Assembly: GCA_900467685.1 (NCBI GenBank)
Contig: UBQX01000018.1
Coordinates: 174,381 to 218,266 of the forward strand
Direction: 5' to 3'
DNA from: Hyphomicrobiales bacterium
GTDB lineage: Bacteria > Pseudomonadota > Alphaproteobacteria > Rhizobiales > Rhizobiaceae
DNA: 43,886 nt
Positions 23,178-33,183 of this stretch are shown one piece after another (the stretch's first letter is position 1; every line of letters begins with the position of its first letter). The notes under the pieces were generated by a model. It had not been told where the DNA came from, made no database searches, and saw nothing but the letters and a program-made list of their open reading frames with translations. The position numbers and the translations under genes are program-made.

Positions 23178-24692
23178 TCAGTTGGGCGCGAAGCGGGTTT
23201 TGTAAGCTTCCCGCAGAGCCGCCTTCTGTACCTTTCCCATAGTATTTCGGGGAAGCTCCTCGAGGAGGATGAGTTCGCGCGGCTGCTTGAAGCGTGCCAG
23301 CTGTTTCGCCGCCACTTCGGTAATGGCAGCAACATCGGGCTGTGTGTCGCGCCTCGGGACGATGAAGCCGAGGACTGCTTCGCCGAAGTCGGGATGCGGA
23401 ACGCCCACGACGGCGCTTTCCAGCACGCCCGGCTGCTCGTCGAGCAGCAGTTCGATTTCGCGCGGATAGATGTTCAGCCCGCCGGAAATGATCAGGTCCT
23501 TGGCGCGGCCGACGATATGGACATAACCATCGTCGTCGACACGTCCAATGTCGCCGGTGATGAAGAAGCCGTTTTCGCGCAGTTCCGCCTTCGTCTTTTC
23601 GGGCATGCCCCAGTAGCCCGAAAAGACATTGGGGCCGCGCACCTCGATCATGCCCGTCTCCCCCTGCTTCAGCGGTGCGCCAGTGTCAGAATTGGTGATC
23701 AGCAGATCTACCCCCGGCAAGGGGAAGCCGACCGTTCCAGCCCTGCGCTCGCCGTCATAGGGGTTTGAAGTCGACATGTTCGTTTCCGTCATCCCGTAGC
23801 GCTCCAGAATTCGGTGGCCCGTGCGGGCTTCGAATTCGATATGCGTTTCCGCCAGAAGCGGCGCTGATCCGGAGACAAACAGACGCATGTGGGCCACCAG
23901 CTCGCGGTTGAAGCCCTGGTCGCCCAGCAGGCGCGTGTAAAAGGTGGGCACGCCCATCAGCACCGTTGCCTGGGGCAGGAGCCGAAGCATCGCGCCAAGG
24001 TCGAATTTCGGCAGGAAGATCATCGACGAGCGTGCCATCAGTGTGACGTTGCACGCCACAAACAGCCCGTGCGTGTGGAAGATCGGCAGAGCGTGCAGCA
24101 GCACGTCGTCGCTCGTAAAGCGCCATAGATCCGCAAGCGTCTGCGCATTGGAAAGCAGGTTCGATTGGGTCAGCATCGCGCCCTTCGAACGGCCTGTCGT
24201 GCCGGACGTGTAGAGGAGCGCCGCCAGATCGTTGTCCTGTCTGTCTGCGACCGGGAAATCCGGTGACTGCTCTGCCGCTCCTCGCGAAAGGCTTCCGTCT
24301 CCGGCGGCATCCAGCGTCAGCATCGCCCGACCTGCACCCACAAGCGCCTGCAATTCAGTGCCGATCGAGGGATCGCAGACAACGCCGCGCGCGCCGCTAT
24401 CGGTGATGAAATATTCCAGTTCCGCCAGCGTATAGGCCGTGTTCAGCGGTAGCAGCACGATGCCCGACATGACGCAGGCTGCATAAAGTGCCAGCGCCTC
24501 CGGCGTCTTTTCCACCTGAACGGCCAGACGGTCGCCCGCGACCAGACCTGCGGACTTCAGCACATTGGCCTGCCGCGCTGCAAGCGTGTGAAAATCGCGA
24601 TAGGTCAAAGTCGCGCCGTCCGCGTTGGTGAGAAAGGCACGGTCACTGTCGCGGCCCGGTGCGAAGAGCGTGTCGTAAAGCGGATTAGGCAT
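23178..24692 (-). CDS. matB: Malonyl-CoA synthetase MatB
   Basis: A 504-residue ANL-superfamily ligase, the length I expect for rhizobial MatB. It activates malonate with ATP and CoA to malonyl-CoA. The ATP loop is YTSGTTGRSKG (about 161-171); RYGMTETNM (about 300) and GDIGRVDDDGYVHIVGR are the A5 and A7-A8 regions; the catalytic C-terminal lysine is K487 in NTMGKVQK. FHTHGLFVACN is typical of MatB. The ATG overlaps the matA stop by 8 bp, so the two are translationally coupled. Another short dicarboxylate is possible, but pairing with malonyl-CoA decarboxylase makes malonate by far the best reading. Confidence 0.95.
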   Translation of the reverse strand: MPNPLYDTLFAPGRDSDRAFLTNADGATLTYRDFHTLAARQANVLKSAGLVAGDRLAVQVEKTPEALALYAACVMSGIVLLPLNTAYTLAELEYFITDSGARGVVCDPSIGTELQALVGAGRAMLTLDAAGDGSLSRGAAEQSPDFPVADRQDNDLAALLYTSGTTGRSKGAMLTQSNLLSNAQTLADLWRFTSDDVLLHALPIFHTHGLFVACNVTLMARSSMIFLPKFDLGAMLRLLPQATVLMGVPTFYTRLLGDQGFNRELVAHMRLFVSGSAPLLAETHIEFEARTGHRILERYGMTETNMSTSNPYDGERRAGTVGFPLPGVDLLITNSDTGAPLKQGETGMIEVRGPNVFSGYWGMPEKTKAELRENGFFITGDIGRVDDDGYVHIVGRAKDLIISGGLNIYPREIELLLDEQPGVLESAVVGVPHPDFGEAVLGFIVPRRDTQPDVAAITEVAAKQLARFKQPRELILLEELPRNTMGKVQKAALREAYKTRFAPN

Positions 24693-25944
24693 CTTGAAGA
24701 CCCTCGATAGACTGAAATGATTGTGCCTGCGTTCGCACCTGGGGCGATGCGATGACCTGCTTCTGATTGGCAAAACTCTCGTGGTTCTGCTCGATGCTGG
24801 CAAGATCGTAGAGATAGTTTGTCATCACGCCGCAGCTTTCCCTCTGGCCGCGATCGGACAGGTCTGCATCGGCATGGACTGCATGGACGAGTGCGCCGTT
24901 GCCGAGGTGAAAGCGCGAGACTGGATCGTAGTGTTGTCCGCCGTCGCGACGCGCCGACGTCAGGTAATGCGCGGCAGCGGCCAGCAATTGCGGCTTCGTC
25001 AGCTGGGAGGGCGAAAGGCGCTGCTCCGCAAGCCACCGGCTGAAGAGAGGCATGGGTGACAGCGTGGAGAATGTCGCAAGGTTCGGCAGCTCTGCCGCCA
25101 GATCATTCACCACCTGCTTGATCAGCGAATTACCGAAGGAGATGCCTGCAAGTCCGGCCTGGCAATTGGAAATCGAATAGAAGATCGCCGTATCCGCCTG
25201 ATGGGCGGCAAGCGGCGTCCGCTCCTCCGACAGCAGCTCCTGCACGGAGCTCGCGATGCCCTTCGTCAGGGCCACTTCCACGAAGATTAGCGGCTCATCC
25301 GGCATGGCGGGATGAAAGAAGGCGAAACACCTGCGGTCTTCGGGCGCGACACGCCGGCGCAGGTCCTCCCAGGACGAAATGGCATGCACCGCCTCGTAGC
25401 GGATGATCTTTTCGAGTACATTGGCCGGGCTTTCCCAGCTGATGCGCCGAAGGACCAGGAAGCCGCGATTGAACCAGCTGGCGAAGAGGTGGCGAAAATC
25501 GGAGTCGATCCGCATGCGGGCATCGCTTGACGGCAGCAGGCGCAGAAGGTCGGCACGCATGTCGACCAGCTGGTGCGTGGCGCTCGGTACCCGGTTGAGC
25601 CGGCGGGCAAGCTCCTGGCGGCGCGGTTCCGCAGCCTTCAGAAAGATATCGTAGCTGCGTTGATCCGGCTTGGCCTTGAGGGATTGAAGCGCCTGCTCTG
25701 CATGTGCGTGGTCTATGTCGAGGTCGTTGGCGAGATAGCTGAAGAAATCGAGCTTTTCGGCATCGTTCATTTCCGCATAGGCATCGAGGATCCGCTGTGC
25801 CGTCATGAGGCCGGAAATTTCCCCCTTGGACGACAGAAGTTCCTCGACCAGAGAAGGGAGCGAACGGCTTTCAAGCTCCGGCGTAACCGGTCCCTTCATG
25901 GTTCGCCGGAAAACCAGATCCAGAACATCTGACAGTACACTCAT
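24685..25944 (-). CDS. matA: Malonyl-CoA decarboxylase MatA
   Basis: A 419-residue enzyme that converts malonyl-CoA to acetyl-CoA and CO2. A helical N-terminal domain (about 1-110) precedes the acyltransferase-like catalytic domain. The FYSISNCQAGLAG motif (serines 257/259) and H346 in VSRFHLGNGA correspond to the catalytic Ser and His of the family. I chose ATG 25944, preceded by AAGGA at 9 nt, over an in-frame ATG at 25962. Normal matABC operons also carry a malonate carrier (MatC) and MatR; here no MatC is present, and a dipeptide-type importer lies upstream on the same strand. Confidence 0.94.
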   Translation of the reverse strand: MSVLSDVLDLVFRRTMKGPVTPELESRSLPSLVEELLSSKGEISGLMTAQRILDAYAEMNDAEKLDFFSYLANDLDIDHAHAEQALQSLKAKPDQRSYDIFLKAAEPRRQELARRLNRVPSATHQLVDMRADLLRLLPSSDARMRIDSDFRHLFASWFNRGFLVLRRISWESPANVLEKIIRYEAVHAISSWEDLRRRVAPEDRRCFAFFHPAMPDEPLIFVEVALTKGIASSVQELLSEERTPLAAHQADTAIFYSISNCQAGLAGISFGNSLIKQVVNDLAAELPNLATFSTLSPMPLFSRWLAEQRLSPSQLTKPQLLAAAAHYLTSARRDGGQHYDPVSRFHLGNGALVHAVHADADLSDRGQRESCGVMTNYLYDLASIEQNHESFANQKQVIASPQVRTQAQSFQSIEGLQDA

Positions 25945-26024
25945 GGCGGCACATCCTTGCATGTGTCTGGCATGGAACAGGGCCGGTCGCGGCTAACAGG
26001 AACCACGTACACGCCTGGCATCTT

Positions 26025-26039
26025 TGTTGTCTCACAACA
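26025..26039. promoter_or_regulatory. Palindrome TGTTGT-CTC-ACAACA upstream of matA
   Basis: Six-bp perfect arms around a 3-bp centre, about 80 bp upstream of the matA start in the 135-bp gap between the SGNH gene and matA. It may mark an internal promoter or operator for matAB. The adjacent GntR regulator is one candidate binder, though its own operator (32221-32247) looks different. Confidence 0.35.
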
Positions 26040-26079
26040 CCGTGACGGCAAATCCGCGAGCGGCGTGCGGGTGATAGAC

Positions 26080-26698
26080 TCAGGACAGCAGGCTCGCCGT
26101 CCGGCGGATGATGTCGGCCCACAGCACATAACCGCCGGCATTCAGGTGAATGAAATCGGACTGGTAATAACGCCCCATGGGCCTGGCGTTTTCACCCAGC
26201 AGAACCGTGCCGACATCGACAAACGTTGCCTGCCCGGATGTCTTGCACCAGTCGGCGGTGAGGCTGTTGTAGCGGTCGACCTCGTCGGCGTAGATCCAGC
26301 GGGTCGGGCTTTGCTTGGTGGACAGGACGAAGATCTGCGCTTCGGGAAGCCCCTTGCGGATATCACCTGCAAGCGCCTCGAGATTGCGGAATGTCGAGAG
26401 CCCCGTCAGGCCATCATTGGCGATATCGTTCTCGCCGAAATAAAGGACGACGCGCTCTGGCTTCAGCGGAAGGAGCAGCTTGTCCAGATAGTGCCGGCCG
26501 GAGAGATTCGTGCCCCCGCCGAAGCCGAGATTGACCACATCGAGGCACTGCAGGTCCTGCACCATGGTCCCCCAGAGGCGGAAGGAGGACGACCCGTAGA
26601 AGGCGATTGGCTTCTTCGGAAGCGGTCCGCGCTGAAGGCGCGCCAGAATGGCAACGATGTCGTCTTCGAAGCGGTTTGTGGCGAGCGGGGTCGGGAAA

Positions 26699-26706
<8 letters not shown>
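26080..26706 (-). CDS. Cytosolic SGNH/GDSL-family hydrolase
   Basis: A 208-residue esterase or lipase of the SGNH fold. All four blocks are visible: block I YGSSSF with likely nucleophile S40 (SS in place of the usual DS), block II NLGFGGG with G61, block III GEND with N93, and block V SDFIHL with D184 and H187. There is no signal peptide or membrane segment, so it acts in the cytoplasm. AGGAG lies 7 nt before the ATG, which overlaps the stop of the upstream ATPase gene by 8 bp. It is therefore part of the importer operon and probably acts on the imported compound. It may release an acyl group by ester hydrolysis. Confidence 0.88.
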
Positions 26707-27681
<975 letters not shown>

Positions 27682-27685
<4 letters not shown>

Positions 27686-28704
27686 ATCATGGTCTCCCGC
27701 AGGGCTGAGGCAGCTCTGGCGTCGTCAATCGGCTGGTCGCAGCGCGTATCGTGGCCTTCGGCAACCTGGCGCCAGTCCGGTGTCCGTTCGTGGCAGCTCG
27801 GCGCTGCGAAGCGACAGCGATCGACGAAGCTGCATCCCTTGGGAAGCATCGAAAAACTCGGGACATTGCCGGGGATTTCTTCCAGCCGACCGAGGCTTTC
27901 CTCGCCCGGCACGAATTCCGCTGTCGCCCTCAAGAGACCGGCCGTGTAACCATGAGAGGGGCGCTCGAAAATGTCGTGGACCGATCCGCGCTCGACCAGC
28001 GTGCCGGCATACATGACGGCCACGTCATCGGCGATTTCGGCAACCACGCCGAGATCGTGGGTGATGAAGATGATCGCCGTGCCGAACTCCCGCTGCAATT
28101 CGGAAAGCAGCCACAGGATCTGCGCCTGCACCGTGACGTCGAGCGCCGTTGTCGGCTCATCGGCGATCAGCAGGCGGGGACGGCAGATCAGGGCCATGGC
28201 GATCATGATCCGCTGGCGCATACCGCCCGAAAGCTGGTGCGGATAGGCATTCATGCGGCGGGCGGCGTCCGGGATGCGAACCCATTGCAGGATTTCCAGA
28301 ACGCGTGCGTCGGCGGCCTTGCGGCTGACCTTTTCATGCAGCTGAAGAGCCTCGCGCAGCTGGAAGCCGATCGTCAGCGCCGGATTGAGCGAAGACATCG
28401 GATCCTGAAAGATCATCGCCATCAGCGAACCGCGAAGGCCACTGAGTTGCGCCTCGTCGCAGGAGAGGAGATCTCTCCCGTCGAGACGGAGACGATCGGC
28501 CGTCACCACGGCGCTTCCCGGCTTGTGAAGGCCCATGATGGACGTCGCGGTGACGCTCTTGCCGGAGCCGGATTCACCGACGAGGCACAGCGTCTTGCCG
28601 GCTTCGAGATCGAAGGAGACGTCCCGCACGGCCCGGATGGCCCCTTGCGGGCCGAAGCCGACCGACAGGTTGCGGAGACTGAGAAAGGGTTGCTGGGCGG
28701 TCAT
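27682..28704 (-). CDS. Dipeptide-type ABC importer ATP-binding protein (DppD-like)
   Basis: A 340-residue ATPase subunit. Walker A is GESGSGKSV, the Q-loop [15 protein letters not shown] (SLNP marks DppD), the signature LSGGMRQR and Walker [12 protein letters not shown], followed by FITHD. The C-terminal extension with the cysteine cluster ([15 protein letters not shown], about residues 292-306) is complete. It overlaps both neighbours by 4 bp (ATGA), as expected in a tightly translated operon. It works as a heterodimer with the DppF-like subunit. Confidence 0.94.
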
Positions 28705-29558
28705 GATGCCTTCCTTGCCGCAAGGCGCGGGTCAAAACGGTCGCGCAGTCTGTCGCCGATGATATTGATGGACAGAACCATGATCGAGAGGATCACGCCG
28801 GGAAACGCGATGATCCACGGTGCCAGCCGGAAATATTCCTTGCCGCTGGCAATCACATTGCCCCAGCTCGGCACGTCGGGAGGCGTGCCCACGCCGAGAA
28901 AGCTCAGTGCTGCCTCACTGAGGATCGCGGCCGCACAGACATAGGTCGCCTGGACGCTCAGCATGCCGATGGCATTGGGAACGACATGGCGCAATAGGAT
29001 CTTCGGCGTCGACGAGCCGACGGACACGGCGGCGGTGATGAAGGGCAATTCGCGAATGCTCAGCACAACGCTGCGCATCAGGCGCGCGGTCCGCGGAATT
29101 TCCGGTACCGATATCGCGATGATGATGGTGACAAGGCCGCCGCCGAGAACGGAGACCAGCGCGATGGCGAGAAGAATGCCGGGAATGGCCATCAGCCCGT
29201 CGGCAAGCCGCATCACGACACGATCCACCCACTTGAAGTAGCCGGCCAGGACGCCGAGCGTGCCACCAATCAGCAAGACGACGACGGCTGTGCTCAGACC
29301 GACCATGACCGAGTTCCGCGCACCGGAGATGGTGCGGACGAAGACGTCGCGGCCGAGATTGTCGGTGCCGAACCAGGCGAGTGCGCTCGGTGGCTTGAGG
29401 CGCATCAGCGGATTGAGGCCGTTGCCGGAGCCGAGCACAATCGGCCCGAAAATCGCCATCAGGATGACGACTGCCAGCGCGAACAGGCTCAACGAGACGG
29501 CGAGACCGGGGCGGGCCGATCGCATCGCCGCAAAGGTTTTCGATGGGCTCATCGTCAT
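28701..29558 (-). CDS. ABC importer permease (DppC-like)
   Basis: A 285-residue inner-membrane permease. The first membrane segment (VSLSLFALAVVILMAIF) is followed by the DppC motif FGTDNLGRDVFVRTI (about residues 63-77). The EAA loop is visible around AVSVGSSTPKILLRHVVPNA, and FLGVGTPPDVPSWGN is the conserved C-terminal motif. It overlaps the upstream permease by 4 bp and the downstream ATPase by 4 bp. It forms the membrane channel together with the permease at 29555. Confidence 0.93.
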   Translation of the reverse strand: MTMSPSKTFAAMRSARPGLAVSLSLFALAVVILMAIFGPIVLGSGNGLNPLMRLKPPSALAWFGTDNLGRDVFVRTISGARNSVMVGLSTAVVVLLIGGTLGVLAGYFKWVDRVVMRLADGLMAIPGILLAIALVSVLGGGLVTIIIAISVPEIPRTARLMRSVVLSIRELPFITAAVSVGSSTPKILLRHVVPNAIGMLSVQATYVCAAAILSEAALSFLGVGTPPDVPSWGNVIASGKEYFRLAPWIIAFPGVILSIMVLSINIIGDRLRDRFDPRLAARKAS

Positions 29559-30496
29559 TGGCGTACCCTCGGATCAAACAGGGCGTAGGACAGATCGACC
29601 AGAAGATTGACGGTGATCAGGACGAAGGAGAACACGATGAGCACGCCCTGCACCACCGGATAGTCGCGGGTGAGAATGGCATCGACGGTGAGCCTGCCCA
29701 TGCCGGGAATGTTGAATACGGATTCGGTGATGACGACGCCGCCAAGCAGGGCCGCAAAGCTGGTGCCGACCACGGTGACGACCGGCACACCGATGTTCTT
29801 TAGCGCATGCACCACCAGGATCCTGCGGTTCCCGGCTCCCTTGGCCCGCGCGGTCCTGATGTAGTCCTCTGCCAGCACTTCGATCATCGTGGCGCGTGTA
29901 ATGCGGGCAACCAGGGCCGAGAACAGGAACGACAGGGTGACGGATGGCAGGATGATGCTGCGAAAACAATTCCAGAGGCCCGAAGAAAGCGGCTTGTAAC
30001 CCTGCACCGGCAGCCAGCCGGCCCGCAGCGCGAAGACATCGACCAGCACGTAACCGATGACGAAGACAGGAACCGAAAAACCAAGGACCGAGGCCACGAT
30101 CAGGGCCGTATCGACGGTCGACCCCGCACGCCATGCGGCCCACACGCCCATCGGAACGGCAATCAGGACCGACAGGAGCAATGTCGAAACCGCGAGAACG
30201 GCTGTCGGCTCGATGCGCTGTGCAATGAGGCTCAGGACGGGCAGACCGGAATAGACGGATTGACCGAGGTCCAGTTGCACGACGTGGGACAGGTAAAGGA
30301 ACAGCTGTTCCAGAAGCGGGCGGTCAAGGAAGAGCCGTTCGCGGATCTGTTCGATCTGGGCGGGCGTTGCGTTCTCGCCTGCGATCAGGGCTGCCGGATC
30401 GCCGGGGCCGATATGCAAGAGAAGAAAGACCGTCACCAGCACGATCAGCGCAATGGGTATGACCGACAGAAGCCGGCGGACGACGAAATTGGACAT
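29555..30496 (-). CDS. ABC importer permease (DppB-like)
   Basis: A 313-residue inner-membrane permease with the DppB-type opening: SNFVVRRLLSVIPIALIVLVTVFLL, then HIGPGDPAAL. The EAA loop EDYIRTARAKGAGNRRILVVHAL (about residues 205-227) and ESVFNIPGMGRLTVDAI are conserved. I chose ATG 30496 because GGGAGG lies 5 nt upstream; an earlier ATG at 30511 has no such site. A perfect 12-bp stem separates it from the binding-protein gene upstream. Confidence 0.93.
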   Translation of the reverse strand: MSNFVVRRLLSVIPIALIVLVTVFLLLHIGPGDPAALIAGENATPAQIEQIRERLFLDRPLLEQLFLYLSHVVQLDLGQSVYSGLPVLSLIAQRIEPTAVLAVSTLLLSVLIAVPMGVWAAWRAGSTVDTALIVASVLGFSVPVFVIGYVLVDVFALRAGWLPVQGYKPLSSGLWNCFRSIILPSVTLSFLFSALVARITRATMIEVLAEDYIRTARAKGAGNRRILVVHALKNIGVPVVTVVGTSFAALLGGVVITESVFNIPGMGRLTVDAILTRDYPVVQGVLIVFSFVLITVNLLVDLSYALFDPRVRQ

Positions 30497-30515
30497 GCTT
30501 TCCTCCCGCAAAAGG

Positions 30516-30545
30516 GGCTACGCCGTTCAAGGCAACGGCGTAGCC
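30516..30545 (-). terminator. Perfect 12-bp intercistronic hairpin after a binding-protein gene
   Basis: GGCTACGCCGTT and AACGGCGTAGCC enclose a 6-nt loop in the 58-bp gap between the binding-protein and permease genes. On the minus strand it is followed by CCTTTTG, a weak T-run. It probably protects or attenuates, so that binding protein exceeds permease. Confidence 0.6.
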
Positions 30546-30554
30546 TATTTCACG

Positions 30555-32129
30555 TCACTGCTTCTTTTCGATGTTCCAGTAAATCTGCAGGGGGCTCTGG
30601 ATCATGCCGCTGAGCGACTTGCTCCAGCCGGACTTGCCGGAGTACTGCCCCATCGGGATGAAGGTCACGATCTCGTTCGAGCGATCCTGGATCTTGATCG
30701 CGGCTTCCTTGCGTGCTGCCGGGCTGTCGGCCAGGAGGAAGGTCTTCCAGCGCGCCTGCAGTTCGGGATCGCACGGCCAGCCGACAAAGGCCTTGTCGCA
30801 GGCGCCGGTGACATAGGGGTTGGTCAGCGGGTCCATCATCGCATCTCCACCGAAGGCCGTCAGGAACATGTTCCAGCCCCCTTCAGCGGGCGTGCCCTTG
30901 TTGTTGCGCCGCGAGAACATGGTCGCGAGATCCATCTGGCGATCATCAACGGTGAAACCTGCATTGCGCAGCGCCTGCACGAGCACAGTTCCCATGTCGC
31001 GCTGCAGGAGCTGGTCGGTCGGGTGCAGGAAGGTGATGGGGGTACCATCGTAACCGGCTTCCTTCAGCAGCGCCTTCGCCTTTTCGGGGTTCTGGTTCAT
31101 GTAGCGGGCGCTATTGACGTCCGTCTCGTAGGGGCCGCCGCACATGAAGATGGCCGGGCAAAGCTTGTAGAGCTCCTTGCGGTCGCCGAGCAGTGTCGTC
31201 ATGAAGTCCTGCTGGTTGAGGGCGAGCTGAACGGCTTGGCGCACCTTCTCGTTGTTGAGCGGCGGCTGGGTGTGGTTGATAACAATCTGGATGCTCTTGC
31301 CGAGCAGCGGCCGCGGTTCGGTGACCATGTCCGGGTCGGCCTCGACAAGCGCAAGCTGGTCCGAGGGGACTTCGGTCATGAAGTCGATTTCCTTCGCCAG
31401 CAAGGCGTTCACTGCGCTGGTGTCGTCGGGGATGGTGATGCGCTCGATCTTGTCGACCTTCGCGATCTTGCCGCCAGCGAGGTTGCTCGGAGGCTCGCTG
31501 CGCGGAATGTAGCCCGCGAACTTCTCGACCACAAATTTGACGCCGGGCTGCCATTCGACGAACTTGAACGGACCGGAACCGATGAGCGCCGGCAGCTTTT
31601 CGCCGATCGGCGTCTTGGCGATCCGTTCCGGCATGATGAAGAGCGGATAGGCGGTCATGCGGCCCAGGCCGTTGAGCAACTGACCGAAAGGCTCCTTGAG
31701 GACGATGCGGAAGGATGTCTGGCCGGTCGCTTCCATCTTGTCGAGGCGCTTGGCAATTTCCTGGCCGAGGCTGTCCTTGCCCATCCAGCGATTGACCGAT
31801 GCAAGCACATCCGCGGAGGTGACGGGGGCGCCGTCGTGGAAGACCAGGCCCTTGCGAAGGGTGAAATCGTAGGTCTTGCCGTCAGGGCTCGTGGTGTAGG
31901 TGTCGACCATCTGCGGCTGCACCTGGAAATTCGCGTCCATGGCGAACAGCGTGTCCCAGATCAGATAGGCCATGTCACGCATCGGATAGTTCGTGCTCAG
32001 CAGCGGGTCCATCTGCTGGATGTCACCCACATCGCGAAGGCGCAGCACGCTTTCGGCATGCGCGGAAAAGGTCATCGCTGCCGAAAGCACGGCGGCGGCG
32101 GCAAGCGTCTTAAAGGCTTTCGAGAACAT
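30555..32129 (-). CDS. ABC importer solute-binding protein, family 5
   Basis: A 524-residue periplasmic binding protein with a Sec signal peptide (FKTLAAAAVLSAAMTFSAHA, likely cleaved after AHA near residue 25). It has SBP_bac_5 features: DTLFAMDANFQVQPQMVDTY, DFTLRKGLVFHDGAPVTSADV (about residues 94-115) and GSGPFKFVEWQPG. It heads the minus-strand operon running through dppBCDF-like genes and the SGNH hydrolase, with matAB beyond. The 141-bp upstream region carries the GntR operator. Some relatives bind opines, glycosides or acyl conjugates as well as peptides, so the ligand is open. Confidence 0.93.
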   Translation of the reverse strand: MFSKAFKTLAAAAVLSAAMTFSAHAESVLRLRDVGDIQQMDPLLSTNYPMRDMAYLIWDTLFAMDANFQVQPQMVDTYTTSPDGKTYDFTLRKGLVFHDGAPVTSADVLASVNRWMGKDSLGQEIAKRLDKMEATGQTSFRIVLKEPFGQLLNGLGRMTAYPLFIMPERIAKTPIGEKLPALIGSGPFKFVEWQPGVKFVVEKFAGYIPRSEPPSNLAGGKIAKVDKIERITIPDDTSAVNALLAKEIDFMTEVPSDQLALVEADPDMVTEPRPLLGKSIQIVINHTQPPLNNEKVRQAVQLALNQQDFMTTLLGDRKELYKLCPAIFMCGGPYETDVNSARYMNQNPEKAKALLKEAGYDGTPITFLHPTDQLLQRDMGTVLVQALRNAGFTVDDRQMDLATMFSRRNNKGTPAEGGWNMFLTAFGGDAMMDPLTNPYVTGACDKAFVGWPCDPELQARWKTFLLADSPAARKEAAIKIQDRSNEIVTFIPMGQYSGKSGWSKSLSGMIQSPLQIYWNIEKKQ

Positions 32130-32220
32130 CTGGTCCCTCCCATGAACCCAAGCCAGGACTGGCTTTCCTCGGTAATTGCATGCAGCATCTCAAAAATGCT
32201 AAGGGTTAGTAGCTTCTTTT

Positions 32221-32247
32221 GTATGCAAGTGTCAATATCTTGCATAC
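32221..32247. promoter_or_regulatory. Operator-like palindrome GTATGCAAG-N9-CTTGCATAC
   Basis: Nine-bp perfect arms with a 9-bp spacer in the divergent promoter between the binding-protein gene (start 32129) and the GntR gene (start 32271). The left arm extends to TTGTATGCAAG, like the short GntR/FCD half-sites. It is the best operator candidate in the window and would let the regulator control both sides. Confidence 0.6.
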
Positions 32248-32270
32248 ATGAAAACTCATCAGGTATCCGC

Positions 32271-32936
32271 ATGGCCAAAATTGCTGCAAATTCAGGACCT
32301 TCACTCCGCGACCGTATCGAGGAGGCAATCGTTTCCGGTCATTTCCAACCCGGAGACCGCCTCGAGGAAGTCACGCTTGCCGAACAGTACGGCGTGTCCA
32401 GAACGCCTGTCAGGGAAGCGCTGCGGCAATTGCAGGAGGCCGGTCTCATCGAGATCAGGCCGCGCAGGGGTGCCGCCGTCAGCGTGGTGACGCCGACGCA
32501 TCTGATCCACATGTTCGAGGTGATGGGCGGCTTGGAAGGGATTGCCGGCCGTCTGGCGGCTCGGCGGCTGGATGAAAAATCCAAGCAGGAAATTCTTGAG
32601 ATCCACGAGGCGTGCAGGATCGCAGTCAAGGACGGTTCGGACGCCTACTATTATGAAAATGAACGCTTCCACATGGCGATTTATCGCGCCAGCGCCAATC
32701 CGTTCCTTGAGGAACAGGCCCGCGCGCTCCACCGCCGTCTCAAGCCGTATCGCCGCATTCAGCTCCGTTCGCTCAACCGCATAGAGCATTCATTTGCCGA
32801 GCACGAGCGGATTGTGAAAGCCCTGCTGAGCGGTGATAGCCAGGAAGCCGAACAGGCGCTCTGGGATCACGTGACAATACAGGCAGATCGCTTCCACGAT
32901 TTCCTGGCCGGGTTGGAGAGAAGCGCAAAAGGGTGA
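32271..32936 (+). CDS. GntR-family (FCD subfamily) transcriptional regulator
   Basis: A 221-residue regulator. The winged helix (about residues 8-75) includes LRDRIEEAIVSGHFQPGDRLEE and the recognition segment EQYGVSRTPVREALRQL. The FCD domain (about 85-210) shows YYENERFHMAIYRAS and EHSFAEHERIVKALL, whose histidines usually bind a metal that helps hold a carboxylate effector. ATG 32271 gives the standard length; an in-frame ATG at 32223 would lie within the operator. Being divergent from the importer-SGNH-mat genes, it is the likely controller of that operon, with malonate or the imported conjugate as a reasonable effector guess. Confidence 0.92.
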   Translation: MAKIAANSGPSLRDRIEEAIVSGHFQPGDRLEEVTLAEQYGVSRTPVREALRQLQEAGLIEIRPRRGAAVSVVTPTHLIHMFEVMGGLEGIAGRLAARRLDEKSKQEILEIHEACRIAVKDGSDAYYYENERFHMAIYRASANPFLEEQARALHRRLKPYRRIQLRSLNRIEHSFAEHERIVKALLSGDSQEAEQALWDHVTIQADRFHDFLAGLERSAKG

Positions 32937-32938
32937 CA

Positions 32939-32960
32939 GGCCCGCGACCTGACGTGGGCC
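32939..32960 (+). terminator. Weak hairpin after the GntR gene
   Basis: GGCCC and GGGCC arms with a partly paired interior begin just past the regulator stop (32936). No T-run follows, so termination efficiency is doubtful. The rest of the gap to 33113 shows nothing recognisable. Confidence 0.35.
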
Positions 32961-33113
32961 GTTGGAACAGAGCTCTGGCCACCTGCTGCACTGTCTCGTC
33001 CATCAACAAGAGTGACTGTCGGCTTGCTCACCCGTCCAAATCGCGTTTGGTTCGCCTGAATCCGGCTCTGGTTCGCTCTACTCCTAGCCAGTCGATCACG
33101 ATGCAGATAAATA

Positions 33114-33128
33114 TGATAGAAATTATCA
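33114..33128. promoter_or_regulatory. RirA-type iron box TGATAGAAATTATCA (TGA-N9-TCA)
   Basis: Exact fit to the rhizobial RirA iron-responsive operator pattern TGA-N9-TCA, inside a slightly longer dyad (ATGATA-N5-TATCAT, 33113-33129). It lies 55 bp before the start of the siderophore-type permease, where it would repress transcription when iron is plentiful. It also resembles a partial Fur box. Confidence 0.7.
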
Positions 33129-33183
33129 TGTTTAAGCCGGTCTCAGTGCCGGATCGATGCGGCGTAGAGGGGGGCAACGGACC

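Noticed and set aside
30453-32936. An 827-codon plus-strand frame ending with the GntR regulator
   Set aside because: Only the last 221 codons (from 32271) have a domain; the rest is antisense to the binding-protein gene and passes through the divergent promoter.
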